A stretch of 64,000 bases of DNA from Streptomyces sp. Z26 (GTDB lineage: Bacteria > Actinomycetota > Actinomycetes > Streptomycetales > Streptomycetaceae): positions 6,328,501-6,392,500 of the forward strand of contig NZ_RCHV01000002.1 of assembly GCF_003665095.1 (NCBI RefSeq). Direction: 5' to 3'. The notes under the pieces are model-generated. The model saw only the letters and a list, made by a program, of their open reading frames with translations, was not told where the DNA came from and did not search any database. Within the stretch, counting starts at the first letter, position 1, and each line of letters starts with the position of its first letter. A program made the position numbers and the translations under genes. Below are positions 33,552 through 41,773 of this stretch, in pieces.

Positions 33552-34574
33552 GTGATCGTCTGGCTGAACGGTGCCTTCGGCGCGGGCAAGACCACCACGG
33601 CGCGCGAGCTGCTGGACCTGCTGCCGGGCAGCGTCCTCTACGACCCGGAGCTGCTCGGCACGGGTCTGCGGGTGATGCTGCCCGAGCGACGGACGGGGGA
33701 GGTGGACGACTTCCACGAGCTGCGCTCCTGGCGGCGGTTGGTCGCGGACGCCGCCGTGGCGCTGCTGGCGGAGGTGCCCGGTCCGCTGATAGCGCCCGTG
33801 GCGCTGCTGCGGCAGGACCACCGGGACGAGATCTTCGGCGCGCTCGCCGCCCGCCGCGTCCCGGTCTGCCACTTCCTGCTGCACGCCGATGAAACGATCC
33901 TCCGCGACCGCATCACGCAGCGGTCCCTCGCGGGCGGCGCCCCGGCACGCGACTGGTGCCTGGACCGGCTGCCCGCCTACCACAAGGCGCTGCCCTGGCT
34001 CACCGCCGACGCCCACACCGTGGACACCACCGGGCTGAGCCCGCGTGGCACCGCGGAGCGCGTCGCGGCGGTCGTACGGGAGGGTGGCGGCGCCCTGGAC
34101 ATCGTGCAGACGCCGGAACCGACGGCGGAGACCGTGGCGGCGGGCGTGCTCCTCTTCGACGAGCACGACCGGGTGCTCCTGGTGGACCCGACGTACAAGC
34201 CCGGCTGGGAGTTCCCCGGCGGGGTCGTCGAACGGGGCGAGCCGCCCGCCCGCGCCGGGATGCGGGAGGTCGCGGAGGAGGTCGGGCTCGAACTGGCCGA
34301 CGTGCCGCGACTGCTGGTGGTGGACTGGGAGCCGCCGTGCGCGTCGGCCTTCGGCGGGCTCCGGCTGCTCTTCGACGGCGGCCTGCTGGAGTCGGCGCGC
34401 GCCGACGAACTGCTGCTGCCGGGCGCCGAGTTGCGCGACTGGCGCTTCGCCAGCGAGTCCGAGGCGGCGGGCCTGCTGCCGCCCGAACGGTACCGGCGGC
34501 TGCGCTGGGCCCTGCGCGCCCGCGAGCGCGGCACGACCCTCAACCTGGAGGCGGGCGCCCCCGTGGGCGGCTGA
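33552..34574 (+). CDS. P-loop kinase - Nudix hydrolase fusion
   Basis: 340 aa from the GTG at 33552 after GAGGGGGAAG. Residues 1-180 are a small P-loop kinase-like NTPase: Walker A is NGAFGAGKTTTAREL at residue 5, and there is an Arg-containing lid in LRDRITQRSLAGG. Residues 190-335 are a Nudix domain with a perfect box, GGVVERGEPPARAG then MREVAEEVGL. The kinase half could phosphorylate a small molecule and the Nudix half hydrolyse a nucleoside diphosphate derivative. Their combination suggests coupled or opposing steps. No substrate can be named. Confidence 0.85.
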   Translation: MIVWLNGAFGAGKTTTARELLDLLPGSVLYDPELLGTGLRVMLPERRTGEVDDFHELRSWRRLVADAAVALLAEVPGPLIAPVALLRQDHRDEIFGALAARRVPVCHFLLHADETILRDRITQRSLAGGAPARDWCLDRLPAYHKALPWLTADAHTVDTTGLSPRGTAERVAAVVREGGGALDIVQTPEPTAETVAAGVLLFDEHDRVLLVDPTYKPGWEFPGGVVERGEPPARAGMREVAEEVGLELADVPRLLVVDWEPPCASAFGGLRLLFDGGLLESARADELLLPGAELRDWRFASESEAAGLLPPERYRRLRWALRARERGTTLNLEAGAPVGG

Positions 34575-34594
34575 ATCCGGCACGCGCGCCCGCG

Positions 34595-34633
34595 CGTACG
34601 GGGCGCGAGCGGTCGACGCCCGCGCCCCGTACG
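34595..34633. terminator. Strong bidirectional terminator
   Basis: 13-bp perfect stem CGTACGGGGCGCG/CGCGCCCCGTACG with a 13-nt loop, between the convergent Nudix-fusion and M20 genes. Confidence 0.8.
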
Positions 34634-34686
34634 ACGGTCGGCCGACGCGTCACCGTACGGGCGCGGGCCCGTACGGCACCGGCCGG

Positions 34687-36072
34687 TCAGCCCGCCGCCG
34701 TCGCCCCGCTCGCCCCACCCGCCGCGTACCCGCGCAGGAACAGCGCCTCCGCCACCGACAGCCGCTCCAACTCCCGTGGCGACACGCTCTCGTCGACCGC
34801 GTGGATCTGGGCGTCCGGCTCGCTCAGCCCGATCAGCAGGATCTCCGCCTCCGGGTAGAGCGCGGCGAGGGTGTTGCACAGGGGGATGGAACCGCCCTGC
34901 CCGGCGGTCGCCATATCGGCCCCGTCGTACGCCTCGCGCATCGCCTCGGCCATCGCCGCGTACGCGGGGCTGGCGGTGTCGGCGCGGAACGGCTGGCCCT
35001 GGCCGCCCCCTTCGACCGTGACCCGCGCGCCCCACGGCACATGCGCCTCCAGGTGCGCGGTCAGCAGCTCGGTGGCGCGTACGGCGTCCTCGCCCGGCGG
35101 CACCCGCAGGCTGACCAGCGCCCGCGCGCTCGCCTGCACGGACGGCGTCGCGCCGACCACCGGCGGGCAGTCGATGCCCAGCACCGTCGTGGACGGCCGG
35201 GCCCAGATCCGGTCGGCGACGGTGCCGTCGCCGGTCAGCCGTACGCCGTCGAGCACCTTCGCGTCCTTCCGGAAGTCCTCCTCCGGATACTGGAGGCCGT
35301 CCCAGCGCGCGTCGGCGGCCAGCCCGTCGACGGCCGTGCCGCCGTCCTCGTCGCGCAGCGAGTCCAGCGTCCGGATGAGCGCGGCCAGCGCGTCGGGGGC
35401 GGCGCCGCCGAACTGCCCGGAGTGCAGGTTCCCCTCGAGGGTGTCCACCCGGACCCGTACGACGGTCATGCCGCGCAGCGTCGCCGTGACGGTCGGCAGG
35501 CCGACGCGGAAGTTGCCGGTGTCACCGATCACGATCGCGTCGGCGGCCAGCAGCTCCGGGTGCTCCTCGGCGTACCGCTCCAGGCCGCCCGTGCCCTGCT
35601 CCTCCGAGCCCTCCACGATCACCTTCACCGACACCGGCACACCGCCGTGCGCGCGCAGCGCGCGGAGCGCCAGCAGGTGCATGAGGACGCCGCCCTTGCA
35701 GTCGGCGGCACCCCGCCCGTACCAGCGGCCGTCCGCCCGCTCCGTCAGCTCGAACGGCGGGGTCCGCCAGGCGTCCTCGTCCAGCGGGGGCTGCACGTCG
35801 TAGTGCGCGTAGAGCAGCACCGTGGGGGCGCCCTCGGGACCGGGCAGGTGGCCGTAGACGGACTGCGTGCCGTCCGGGGTGTCCAGCAGCGCCACGTCCT
35901 GGAAGTCCTCGGCGCGCAGCGCGTCGGCGATCCAACGGGCCGCCCCCTCGCACTCGCTGCGGGGGAACTGCTCGGGGTCCGCGACCGAGGCGAAGGCCAC
36001 CAGCTCGGCCAGCTCGGTCCTGGCCCGCGGCATCAGGGAGGAAACGGTGGCCGCGAGCGGGCTCTGCGTCAT
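34687..36072 (-). CDS. M20-family metallopeptidase (dipeptidase)
   Basis: 461 aa from the ATG at 36072 with AGGAG upstream. The zinc ligands and catalytic residues are visible: LYAHYDVQPP (His, Asp), GRGAADCKGG (Asp), EGSEEQGTGG (catalytic Glu pair), IGDTGN (Asp) and DAQIHAVDES (His). The lid domain contains LHSGQFGG. It probably hydrolyses dipeptides or acyl amino acids in the cytoplasm. Divergent from the GGR-type flavoprotein, with a 20-bp palindrome in its upstream region. Confidence 0.9.
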   Translation of the reverse strand: MTQSPLAATVSSLMPRARTELAELVAFASVADPEQFPRSECEGAARWIADALRAEDFQDVALLDTPDGTQSVYGHLPGPEGAPTVLLYAHYDVQPPLDEDAWRTPPFELTERADGRWYGRGAADCKGGVLMHLLALRALRAHGGVPVSVKVIVEGSEEQGTGGLERYAEEHPELLAADAIVIGDTGNFRVGLPTVTATLRGMTVVRVRVDTLEGNLHSGQFGGAAPDALAALIRTLDSLRDEDGGTAVDGLAADARWDGLQYPEEDFRKDAKVLDGVRLTGDGTVADRIWARPSTTVLGIDCPPVVGATPSVQASARALVSLRVPPGEDAVRATELLTAHLEAHVPWGARVTVEGGGQGQPFRADTASPAYAAMAEAMREAYDGADMATAGQGGSIPLCNTLAALYPEAEILLIGLSEPDAQIHAVDESVSPRELERLSVAEALFLRGYAAGGASGATAAG

Positions 36073-36106
36073 GGGAACGCTCCTTGTGGGCGCGACGTTG
36101 GGCACG

Positions 36107-36126
36107 ACGTACGCACACGCGTACGT
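36107..36126. promoter_or_regulatory. Perfect inverted repeat upstream of the M20 gene
   Basis: ACGTACGCACACGCGTACGT has 8-bp arms and a 4-nt ACAC spacer, 35 bp before the M20 start in the divergent gap. It could be an operator, although CGTACG is common in this genome. Confidence 0.4.
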
Positions 36127-36231
36127 ACAGGGGTGTGGCCGATCCTCCCACAGCGCGATCCGACGAGCGGGGCCCGTAGGATGCGGCCTTGCCACCCCGG
36201 AGTCGGCCATCGAACGGAGCAGAAGCACATC

Positions 36232-37506
36232 GTGAGCAGCGAGAACGCAGCCGAGGACGCCGAGCCGGACCGGGCGGGGACGCCCCTGGAGCCGGAGGGT
36301 CCCGGCCCCGCAGTGTGGGATGTCGTCGTGGTGGGCGCGGGCCCCGCGGGAGCCTCTGCGGCGTACGCGGCGGCCGTGGCGGGACGCCGCGTGCTGCTGC
36401 TGGAGAAGGCGGAGCTGCCGAGGTACAAGACGTGCGGCGGCGGCATCATCGGCCTCTCCCGCGACGCGCTGCCGCCCGGCTTCGAGCTGCCCCTGCGGGA
36501 CCGTGTGCACGCGGTGACGTTCTCGCTCAACGGCAGGCTGAGTCGTACGCGCCGCTCGCGGCGGATGCTGTTCGGGCTGGTCGACAGGCCGGAGTTCGAC
36601 CACGCGCTGGTCCGGTCCGCGGAGCGGGCCGGGGCCGTGGTGCGTACGGGCGTCACCGTCTCCCGCGTCGAGCAGCACGGGCCGGGCGTGCCCGACCGGC
36701 GGACGGTCGCCGTGGTGCTCTCCGGCGAGGAGCAGCCGGTGCTGACCCGCGCGGTGGTCGGCGCGGACGGCAGCGCGAGCCGGATAGGCGCGCACGTCGG
36801 CGTGAAGCTCGACCAGGTCGACCTCGGGCTGGAGGTCGAGATCCCGGTGCCCGAGAGCGTCGCCGAGGACTGGGCGGGCCGCGTGCTCGTGGACTGGGGC
36901 CCGCTGCCCGGCAGTTACGGCTGGGTCTTCCCGAAGGGGGACACCCTCACCGTCGGCGTGATCTCCGCGCGCGGCGAGGGCGCCGCCACCCGGCGCTACC
37001 TGGACGACTTCGTCGCCCGGCTCGGCCTGTCCGGTTTCACGCCCAGCATCTCGTCCGGGCACCTCACCCGCTGCCGTACGGACGACTCGCCGCTCTCCCG
37101 CGGCCGGGTGCTGGTCTGCGGCGACGCGGCGGGGCTGCTGGAGCCGTGCACGCGCGAGGGCATCTCGTACGCGCTGCGCTCCGGACGGCTGGCGGGGGAG
37201 TGGGCGGTCCGGGTGGCGGAGGCGCACGACGCGGTGGACGCGCGGCGGCAGGCGCTGAACTACGCGTTCGCGGTGAAGGCCGGGCTGGGTGTCGAAATGG
37301 GCGTCGGGCGGCGGCTGTTCACGGCGCTGGCCCGCCGTCCCGGGCTGCTGCACGCCGCGCTCACCGGCTTCCGGCCCGCGTGGAACGCGTTCACGCGGAT
37401 CACCCGGGGCACCACCTCGATGGCCGAGATCGTGCGCACGCACCCGGTGGCGCGCCGCGCGCTGGACACGGTGGACCGGCAGACGGCGGGCAGCCGTACG
37501 GGATAG
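36232..37506 (+). CDS. Geranylgeranyl-reductase-family FAD oxidoreductase
   Basis: 424 aa from the GTG at 36232. The FAD motif VVVVGAGPAGASAAYAAAVAG lies near residue 28, LLEKAELPRYKTCGGGI near 52, and VLVCGDAAGLLEPCTREG near 295, all typical of the GGR branch of the PHBH fold. The family saturates isoprenoid chains in quinones or lipids. Streptomyces use such enzymes for menaquinone side chains, so that role is plausible but unproven. TAGGAT at 36177-36182 may be the -10. Confidence 0.85.
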   Translation: MSSENAAEDAEPDRAGTPLEPEGPGPAVWDVVVVGAGPAGASAAYAAAVAGRRVLLLEKAELPRYKTCGGGIIGLSRDALPPGFELPLRDRVHAVTFSLNGRLSRTRRSRRMLFGLVDRPEFDHALVRSAERAGAVVRTGVTVSRVEQHGPGVPDRRTVAVVLSGEEQPVLTRAVVGADGSASRIGAHVGVKLDQVDLGLEVEIPVPESVAEDWAGRVLVDWGPLPGSYGWVFPKGDTLTVGVISARGEGAATRRYLDDFVARLGLSGFTPSISSGHLTRCRTDDSPLSRGRVLVCGDAAGLLEPCTREGISYALRSGRLAGEWAVRVAEAHDAVDARRQALNYAFAVKAGLGVEMGVGRRLFTALARRPGLLHAALTGFRPAWNAFTRITRGTTSMAEIVRTHPVARRALDTVDRQTAGSRTG

Positions 37507-37641
37507 CCGTACGCGGCGGTTCGGCTCCCGGCCGGGCGCGGTGGCCGGGGCCCGACGGGGGACCGTACCGCGCGGGGAGTAGGCGGACGCACCTCCCCGG
37601 GCCGACGCCGGGTCGGGCCCGGCCGCTCTAGCGTGGCGGGC

Positions 37642-38901
37642 ATGAACAGAGCCTCCCCGCGCGCCGGTCCGCCCGGCCCGCCGCCGTGGCTGCGCTGGGT
37701 GGAGCGGCCACCGGCGGCGGCCCGGCTGCCGTGGCCGTCGACGCTCGCGCTGACCCTCTTCACGCTCGTCGGCTCCGCGTACGCCGCGACCGGCCAGCCG
37801 GAACGGGAGCCGCTCGACGCCCTCGCCCGCGTGCTGCTGGTGCTCGGCCCGGCGCAGCTGCTGCTGCGCCGCCGCCACCCGGCGGCCGTGGCGCTCGGCA
37901 CCTCCGCGACCTGCGGGCTCTACCTGGCACTCGGCCACCCGTTCGGCCCGGTCTACCTCTGCGTCGTCGTCGCCGCCTTCTCCGCCGTCGTCGCGGGTCA
38001 CCGCCGGGCCGCCTGGTCGGCGCTGCTGCTGCTGTGGGCCGGCCAACTGCTCGTCGGCGGCTGGCTGTACCGCTGGCTCCCGCCCTCGGGCGACGGCCCG
38101 TACGACTGGGGGTACGGCCTCGCGCCCGCCGCCTGGATGATCGCCGTCGCCGCCGCGGCGGAGGTCGCGCGGGTGCGCCGGGAGCAGTGGGCGCGCGAGC
38201 GCGCGGAGCGGGAGGCGGCGGAGCGCCGGAAGGCCGACGAGGAGCGGCTGCGCATCGCGCGCGAGCTGCACGACGTACTGGCGCACAGCATCTCCGTGAT
38301 CAACGTGCAGGCGGGCGTCGGGCTGGCGCTCCTCGACTCCGACCCGGAGCAGGCCCGTACGGCGCTCACCACCATCAAGTCCGCCAGCAAGGAGGCGCTG
38401 GGCGAGGTGCGGCACGTCCTCGACACGCTGCGCGCCCCCGGCGCCGCCCCCCGCGCCCCCGCGCCCGGCCTGGAGCGGCTGCCGGAGCTGGCCGAGCAGG
38501 CGGCGGGCGCGGGGCTGCGCGTCGCCACCGAGACGGCCGGGCGGCCGGTGCCGCTGCCGCCCGGGGCGGACCTGGCGGCGTTCCGCATCGTGCAGGAGGC
38601 GCTGACGAACGTGATGCGGCACTCGGCGTCCCGCGAGGCGCGCGTACTGCTGGACTACGGCCCGGACGCGCTGCGCGTCCGCGTCGACGACGACGGGCCC
38701 GCCTCGGGGAACGCCCCCGGCGGCGGGGGCAACGGGCTCGTCGGCATGCGCGAACGGGCCGCCGTCCTCGGCGGCTCGGTGACGGCGGGGCCGCGCCCCG
38801 ACGGCGGTTTCCGGGTGCTGGCCCGCCTGCCGCTGGCCGCCCCCGCTACGGTGACGACGCCCGCCGGGGCGGACGGGGACGACGAGAGGGAGACGCCGTG
38901 A
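37642..38901 (+). CDS. Two-component sensor histidine kinase, NarL/DesK type
   Basis: 419 aa from the ATG at 37642. Four or five membrane helices (residues 35-180) carry no large outside loop, so it probably senses within the membrane. A short charged coiled coil leads to the HisKA_3 domain, with the phospho-His in RIARELHDVLAHSISVINVQ near residue 216. The HATPase domain has FRIVQEALTNVMRHS and GNGLVGMRERAAVLGGSV. TAGCGT at 37629-37634 ends 7 nt before the ATG, suggesting a leaderless message. The stop overlaps the regulator gene (GTGA). Confidence 0.92.
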   Translation: MNRASPRAGPPGPPPWLRWVERPPAAARLPWPSTLALTLFTLVGSAYAATGQPEREPLDALARVLLVLGPAQLLLRRRHPAAVALGTSATCGLYLALGHPFGPVYLCVVVAAFSAVVAGHRRAAWSALLLLWAGQLLVGGWLYRWLPPSGDGPYDWGYGLAPAAWMIAVAAAAEVARVRREQWARERAEREAAERRKADEERLRIARELHDVLAHSISVINVQAGVGLALLDSDPEQARTALTTIKSASKEALGEVRHVLDTLRAPGAAPRAPAPGLERLPELAEQAAGAGLRVATETAGRPVPLPPGADLAAFRIVQEALTNVMRHSASREARVLLDYGPDALRVRVDDDGPASGNAPGGGGNGLVGMRERAAVLGGSVTAGPRPDGGFRVLARLPLAAPATVTTPAGADGDDERETP

Positions 38902-39563
38902 TCCGCGTACTGCTCGCTGACGACCAGGTGCTCGTCCGCGCGGGCTTCCGCGCGCTGCTCGACGCGCAGCCCGACATCGAGGTCGCGGGCGAGGCGGCGG
39001 ACGGAGCGGAGGCGCTCGCCCTGGCGCGTTCCCTCTCGCCCGACCTCGTCCTGATGGACATCCGGATGCCGGTCCTCGACGGGCTCGCCGCGACCCGCCG
39101 GATCAGCGAGGACCCGGAGCTGGAGCCGGTACGGGTGGTGATGCTGACGACGTTCGAGCTGGACGAGTACGTCTTCGAGGCCATCCGCTCGGGCGCCTCC
39201 GGCTTCCTGGTGAAGGACACCGAGCCCGACGAACTGGTGCGTGCCGTACGGGCGGTGGTCCAGGGCGACGCGCTGCTCTCGCCGGGGGTGACGCGGCGGC
39301 TCATCGCGGAGTTCGCGGCCCGCTCTAAGGAGCCCGCGGCGGGCGGGACGCTGGCGGCGCTGACGGAGCGCGAGCGGGAGGTGATGGCGCTGGTGGGGAT
39401 CGGCCTGTCGAACGAGGAGATCGCCTGGCGGCTCGTCGTCTCGCCCCTCACGGCGAAGACCCACGTCAGCCGCACCATGGTCAAGCTGGGGGCGCGGGAC
39501 CGTGCCCAACTGGTCGTGCTGGCCTACGAGTCGGGGCTCGTCCGGCCCGGCTGGCTGGGCTGA
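38898..39563 (+). CDS. LuxR/NarL-type response regulator
   Basis: 221 aa, GTG at 38898 overlapping the kinase stop. The receiver has DDQ at the N-terminus, the phospho-Asp in LVLMDIRMPVLDG near residue 54, and Lys in GFLVKDT. The LuxR HTH is LTEREREVMALVGIGLSNEEIAWRL near residue 155. It is the partner of the kinase. No target gene is obvious: the downstream gene is on the other strand and overlaps its 3' end. Confidence 0.94.
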   Translation: MIRVLLADDQVLVRAGFRALLDAQPDIEVAGEAADGAEALALARSLSPDLVLMDIRMPVLDGLAATRRISEDPELEPVRVVMLTTFELDEYVFEAIRSGASGFLVKDTEPDELVRAVRAVVQGDALLSPGVTRRLIAEFAARSKEPAAGGTLAALTEREREVMALVGIGLSNEEIAWRLVVSPLTAKTHVSRTMVKLGARDRAQLVVLAYESGLVRPGWLG

Positions 39564-39799
39564 CGCCAGTCCCGTTCACGCCACCGCCAGGTGAGCAGCA
39601 CCCACAGCACGCGGCCGATGAAGACGGTGCTGCCGACCCACTGGGCGTGCTGCATCCACACGGGCGAGCCGTGCCAGAGCAGCGCGGGGCTGGCGAGCGC
39701 GAAGAACGCGCACCCGGCCAGCACGCCGGCGCTGACCAGGGCGAAGGCGATCTCCAGCGTGACGGCGTCCCGTTCGGCCTGGGTCCGTCCACTTCCCAT
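39524..39799 (-). CDS. Small two-helix membrane protein (DUF6332-like)
   Basis: 91 aa from the ATG at 39799 behind a near-perfect GGAGGTGACC. Two membrane helices (residues 17-40 and 50-70) precede a basic C-terminus with WRWRERDWRQPS. The N-terminal TQAERDAVTLEIAFALV resembles the DUF6332 proteins I recall from Streptomyces; function unknown. The gene overlaps the end of the response regulator gene by 40 bp on the opposite strand. Confidence 0.65.
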   Translation of the reverse strand: MGSGRTQAERDAVTLEIAFALVSAGVLAGCAFFALASPALLWHGSPVWMQHAQWVGSTVFIGRVLWVLLTWRWRERDWRQPSQPGRTSPDS

Positions 39800-39929
39800 G
39801 GTCACCTCCGTGGTGCGGGGCGGTCGCGGTCCGGGTCCACGATCCGATTCTGTCACCTTCGGGTGAACGGGCCGCAAGCCGCGTTCCGGACACCGCGCAC
39901 CCCTCGCGCGCCGGTCGTACGCCCGTCGC

Positions 39930-40406
39930 TCAACGTCCGCCCGCCATCGGGGACTTGCGGCGTACGTACAGCTGCTTGCGCACCCGCGCCACCACCGTCC
40001 CGTCGGCGGCCGTCACCACGGACTCGAACCAGGGGAGCGCCTTCCCGCCGTCCGCGGTGGCCTCCCGGATCTCCGCCAGCCGCTCCTCGGGCAGCGCGAA
40101 CTCGGCGAACACGTCGCCGCGGCCCGGCGTCACGTACTCGATCTCGCCCGCCTTGTCCCACACCACGTACTCCTTGCCCAACCGGTTCACGGCCAGCAGC
40201 GCCCAGAAGGGGTCGCTCATCGAGTACAGGGAGCCGCCGAACTGGGTGCCGAAGTAGTTCCGGTTGAAGCGGCCGAGGCGCAGCCGTACACGGGCGCTGC
40301 TCCAGTCGCCCGCGATGTCGAGCACCTTGATCCCGGCGAAGCGGTACGGGGGCCACCAGGACAGCACGCGGCGCAGGCCGTGCGGGGTGGACAGCGTCTT
40401 TCGCAT
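39930..40406 (-). CDS. DUF4442 hotdog-fold protein (thioesterase-like)
   Basis: 158 aa from the ATG at 40406. RFNRNYFGTQFGGSLYSMSDPFWALL is the hotdog central helix region of the DUF4442 family, followed by strands around VVARVRKQLYVRR. Hotdog proteins bind or hydrolyse acyl-CoA thioesters; the catalytic residue is not clear here. A perfect TetR-type operator lies 22 bp upstream of the start, which fits control by an acyl-CoA-sensing TetR protein encoded elsewhere. Confidence 0.78.
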   Translation of the reverse strand: MRKTLSTPHGLRRVLSWWPPYRFAGIKVLDIAGDWSSARVRLRLGRFNRNYFGTQFGGSLYSMSDPFWALLAVNRLGKEYVVWDKAGEIEYVTPGRGDVFAEFALPEERLAEIREATADGGKALPWFESVVTAADGTVVARVRKQLYVRRKSPMAGGR

Positions 40407-40427
40407 GCGCGGACGCTACCACGCGAG

Positions 40428-40441
40428 TTACCGGTCGGTAA
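40428..40441. promoter_or_regulatory. TetR-type operator, orphan
   Basis: TTACCG-GT-CGGTAA is a perfect 14-bp inverted repeat upstream of the DUF4442 gene. No TetR gene lies within 25 kb on either side, so the regulator acts from a distance. Confidence 0.65.
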
Positions 40442-40493
40442 TGGCGCCCAGTCCCCGGCGTACGACCCGGCCGCGCGCACCCGTACGCCCCCG

Positions 40494-41702
40494 TCAGATC
40501 GCGTCCCGCGTCACGTACGCGATCACCGCCGCCGCCCCCGCCAGCAGCGCGACCGTCGTCAGCGCGACCGACAGCGAGAACCACTCGGCGAGGAAACCGA
40601 TGGCGACCGGGCCCAGCAGCATGCCGCCGTACCCGAGCGTCGACGCGGTGGCCACGCCGCCCGGGCCCGCGAGCGCCCCGGCCCGGCCGATCGCGATCGG
40701 GAAGATGTTCGCGAGACCCAGGCCCGTCACGACGAACCCGGCCAGGGCCACCCACACCGACGGCGCGAGCGAACCGACCAGCATGCCGACCGCGGCCATG
40801 GCGCCGCCCACGACCAGCACCCGCTGCTCGCCCGCGCGGCGCAGCACCCAGGTGCCGCTGAGCCGCCCCACGGTCATGGCGAACGCGAACACCGAGTAGC
40901 CCGCCGCCGCGAGCCCGGCGCCCGCGTCCAGGTCCTCGGTCAGATGCAGCGCGCTCCAGTCCGCGAGCGCGCCCTCCCCGTACGCCGTGCACAGCGCGAC
41001 GAGCCCGAGCACGGCGACCAGCGCACCCGTACGGCGCGGGCGCGCGCCCCCGCTGCCCGCCGTCCGGTCCACCGCGTCCGCCGGGGCACGGCCGCCACCG
41101 TCCGCGCCGGGCCCGCCCGCCACCAGGTCGTACGCGAGCAGGGGCCGCGCCGCGAGCGCCGTCACCAGCAGGCCGCACGCGGCGAGCAGCAGCAGGTGCC
41201 GGGTCGGGCTCAACTCCCCGGCGACCAGCCCGCCCAGACCCGCCCCGACCATCCCGCCGAGGCTGAACGCCGCGTGGAACGCGGGCATCACCGGCCGCCG
41301 CAGGGTGGCGATCAGATCGACGGCGACGCTGTTCATGGCGACGTTGATCGCCCCGTACGCGGCGCCGAAGACCAGCAGGACGAGGCCCAGCGCGAGCGCG
41401 GAACGGGTCAGCGGTGGCAGGGCGATGCCGAGTGACAGCAGCACCGCCGAGGCGACGGTGACCCGTCTGCCGCCGAAGCGGCGGCAGAGGCCGCCGGTGA
41501 GGGTCATGGTGGCGACGCCGCCCGCCGAGACCCCGAGGAGGGCGAGGCCCAGATCGCTGGCGGACGCGCCCGTCTGGTGTTTGATTGCCGGGATGCGCAC
41601 GACCCAGCCCGCGAACAGCAGCCCGTCGAGGGCGAAGAACGCGGTGAGTGCCACGCGCAGGCGCCGCAGCCCGGGGTCCGCGCCCGGCTCGCCGGGGGCC
41701 AC
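40494..41702 (-). CDS. MFS transporter, YbjJ/fucose-permease-like
   Basis: 402 aa with twelve predicted helices. The loop 2-3 motif GGLCRRFGGRR follows TM2, and GAAYGAINVAMNSVAVD near TM4 is typical of the YbjJ/FucP branch. I choose the GTG at 41702 with GGAAAG upstream; the GTG at 41756 is possible but would leave an 18-bp gap to the divergent ROK gene. It probably exports or imports a sugar or small acid. Divergent from a ROK repressor. Confidence 0.8.
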   Translation of the reverse strand: MAPGEPGADPGLRRLRVALTAFFALDGLLFAGWVVRIPAIKHQTGASASDLGLALLGVSAGGVATMTLTGGLCRRFGGRRVTVASAVLLSLGIALPPLTRSALALGLVLLVFGAAYGAINVAMNSVAVDLIATLRRPVMPAFHAAFSLGGMVGAGLGGLVAGELSPTRHLLLLAACGLLVTALAARPLLAYDLVAGGPGADGGGRAPADAVDRTAGSGGARPRRTGALVAVLGLVALCTAYGEGALADWSALHLTEDLDAGAGLAAAGYSVFAFAMTVGRLSGTWVLRRAGEQRVLVVGGAMAAVGMLVGSLAPSVWVALAGFVVTGLGLANIFPIAIGRAGALAGPGGVATASTLGYGGMLLGPVAIGFLAEWFSLSVALTTVALLAGAAAVIAYVTRDAI

Positions 41703-41773
41703 GTGGCGCTTTCCGTGGCCGGGAAGTGCGGTCCGTAGTTTGTTTATCGACGGCACAAAGCAAGAATAGGTGT

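Noticed and set aside
32585..33598. Minus-strand frame in the gap after the ROK kinase
   Set aside because: Most of it is antisense to the ROK kinase gene and the part in the gap is Arg/Pro-rich filler with no ribosome site or motif.
36073..38622. Upstream extension of the M20 frame to a 1311-codon ORF
   Set aside because: Only 34687-36072 carries M20 motifs. The extension is antisense to the GGR flavoprotein and histidine kinase genes, and a good ATG with AGGAG lies at 36072.
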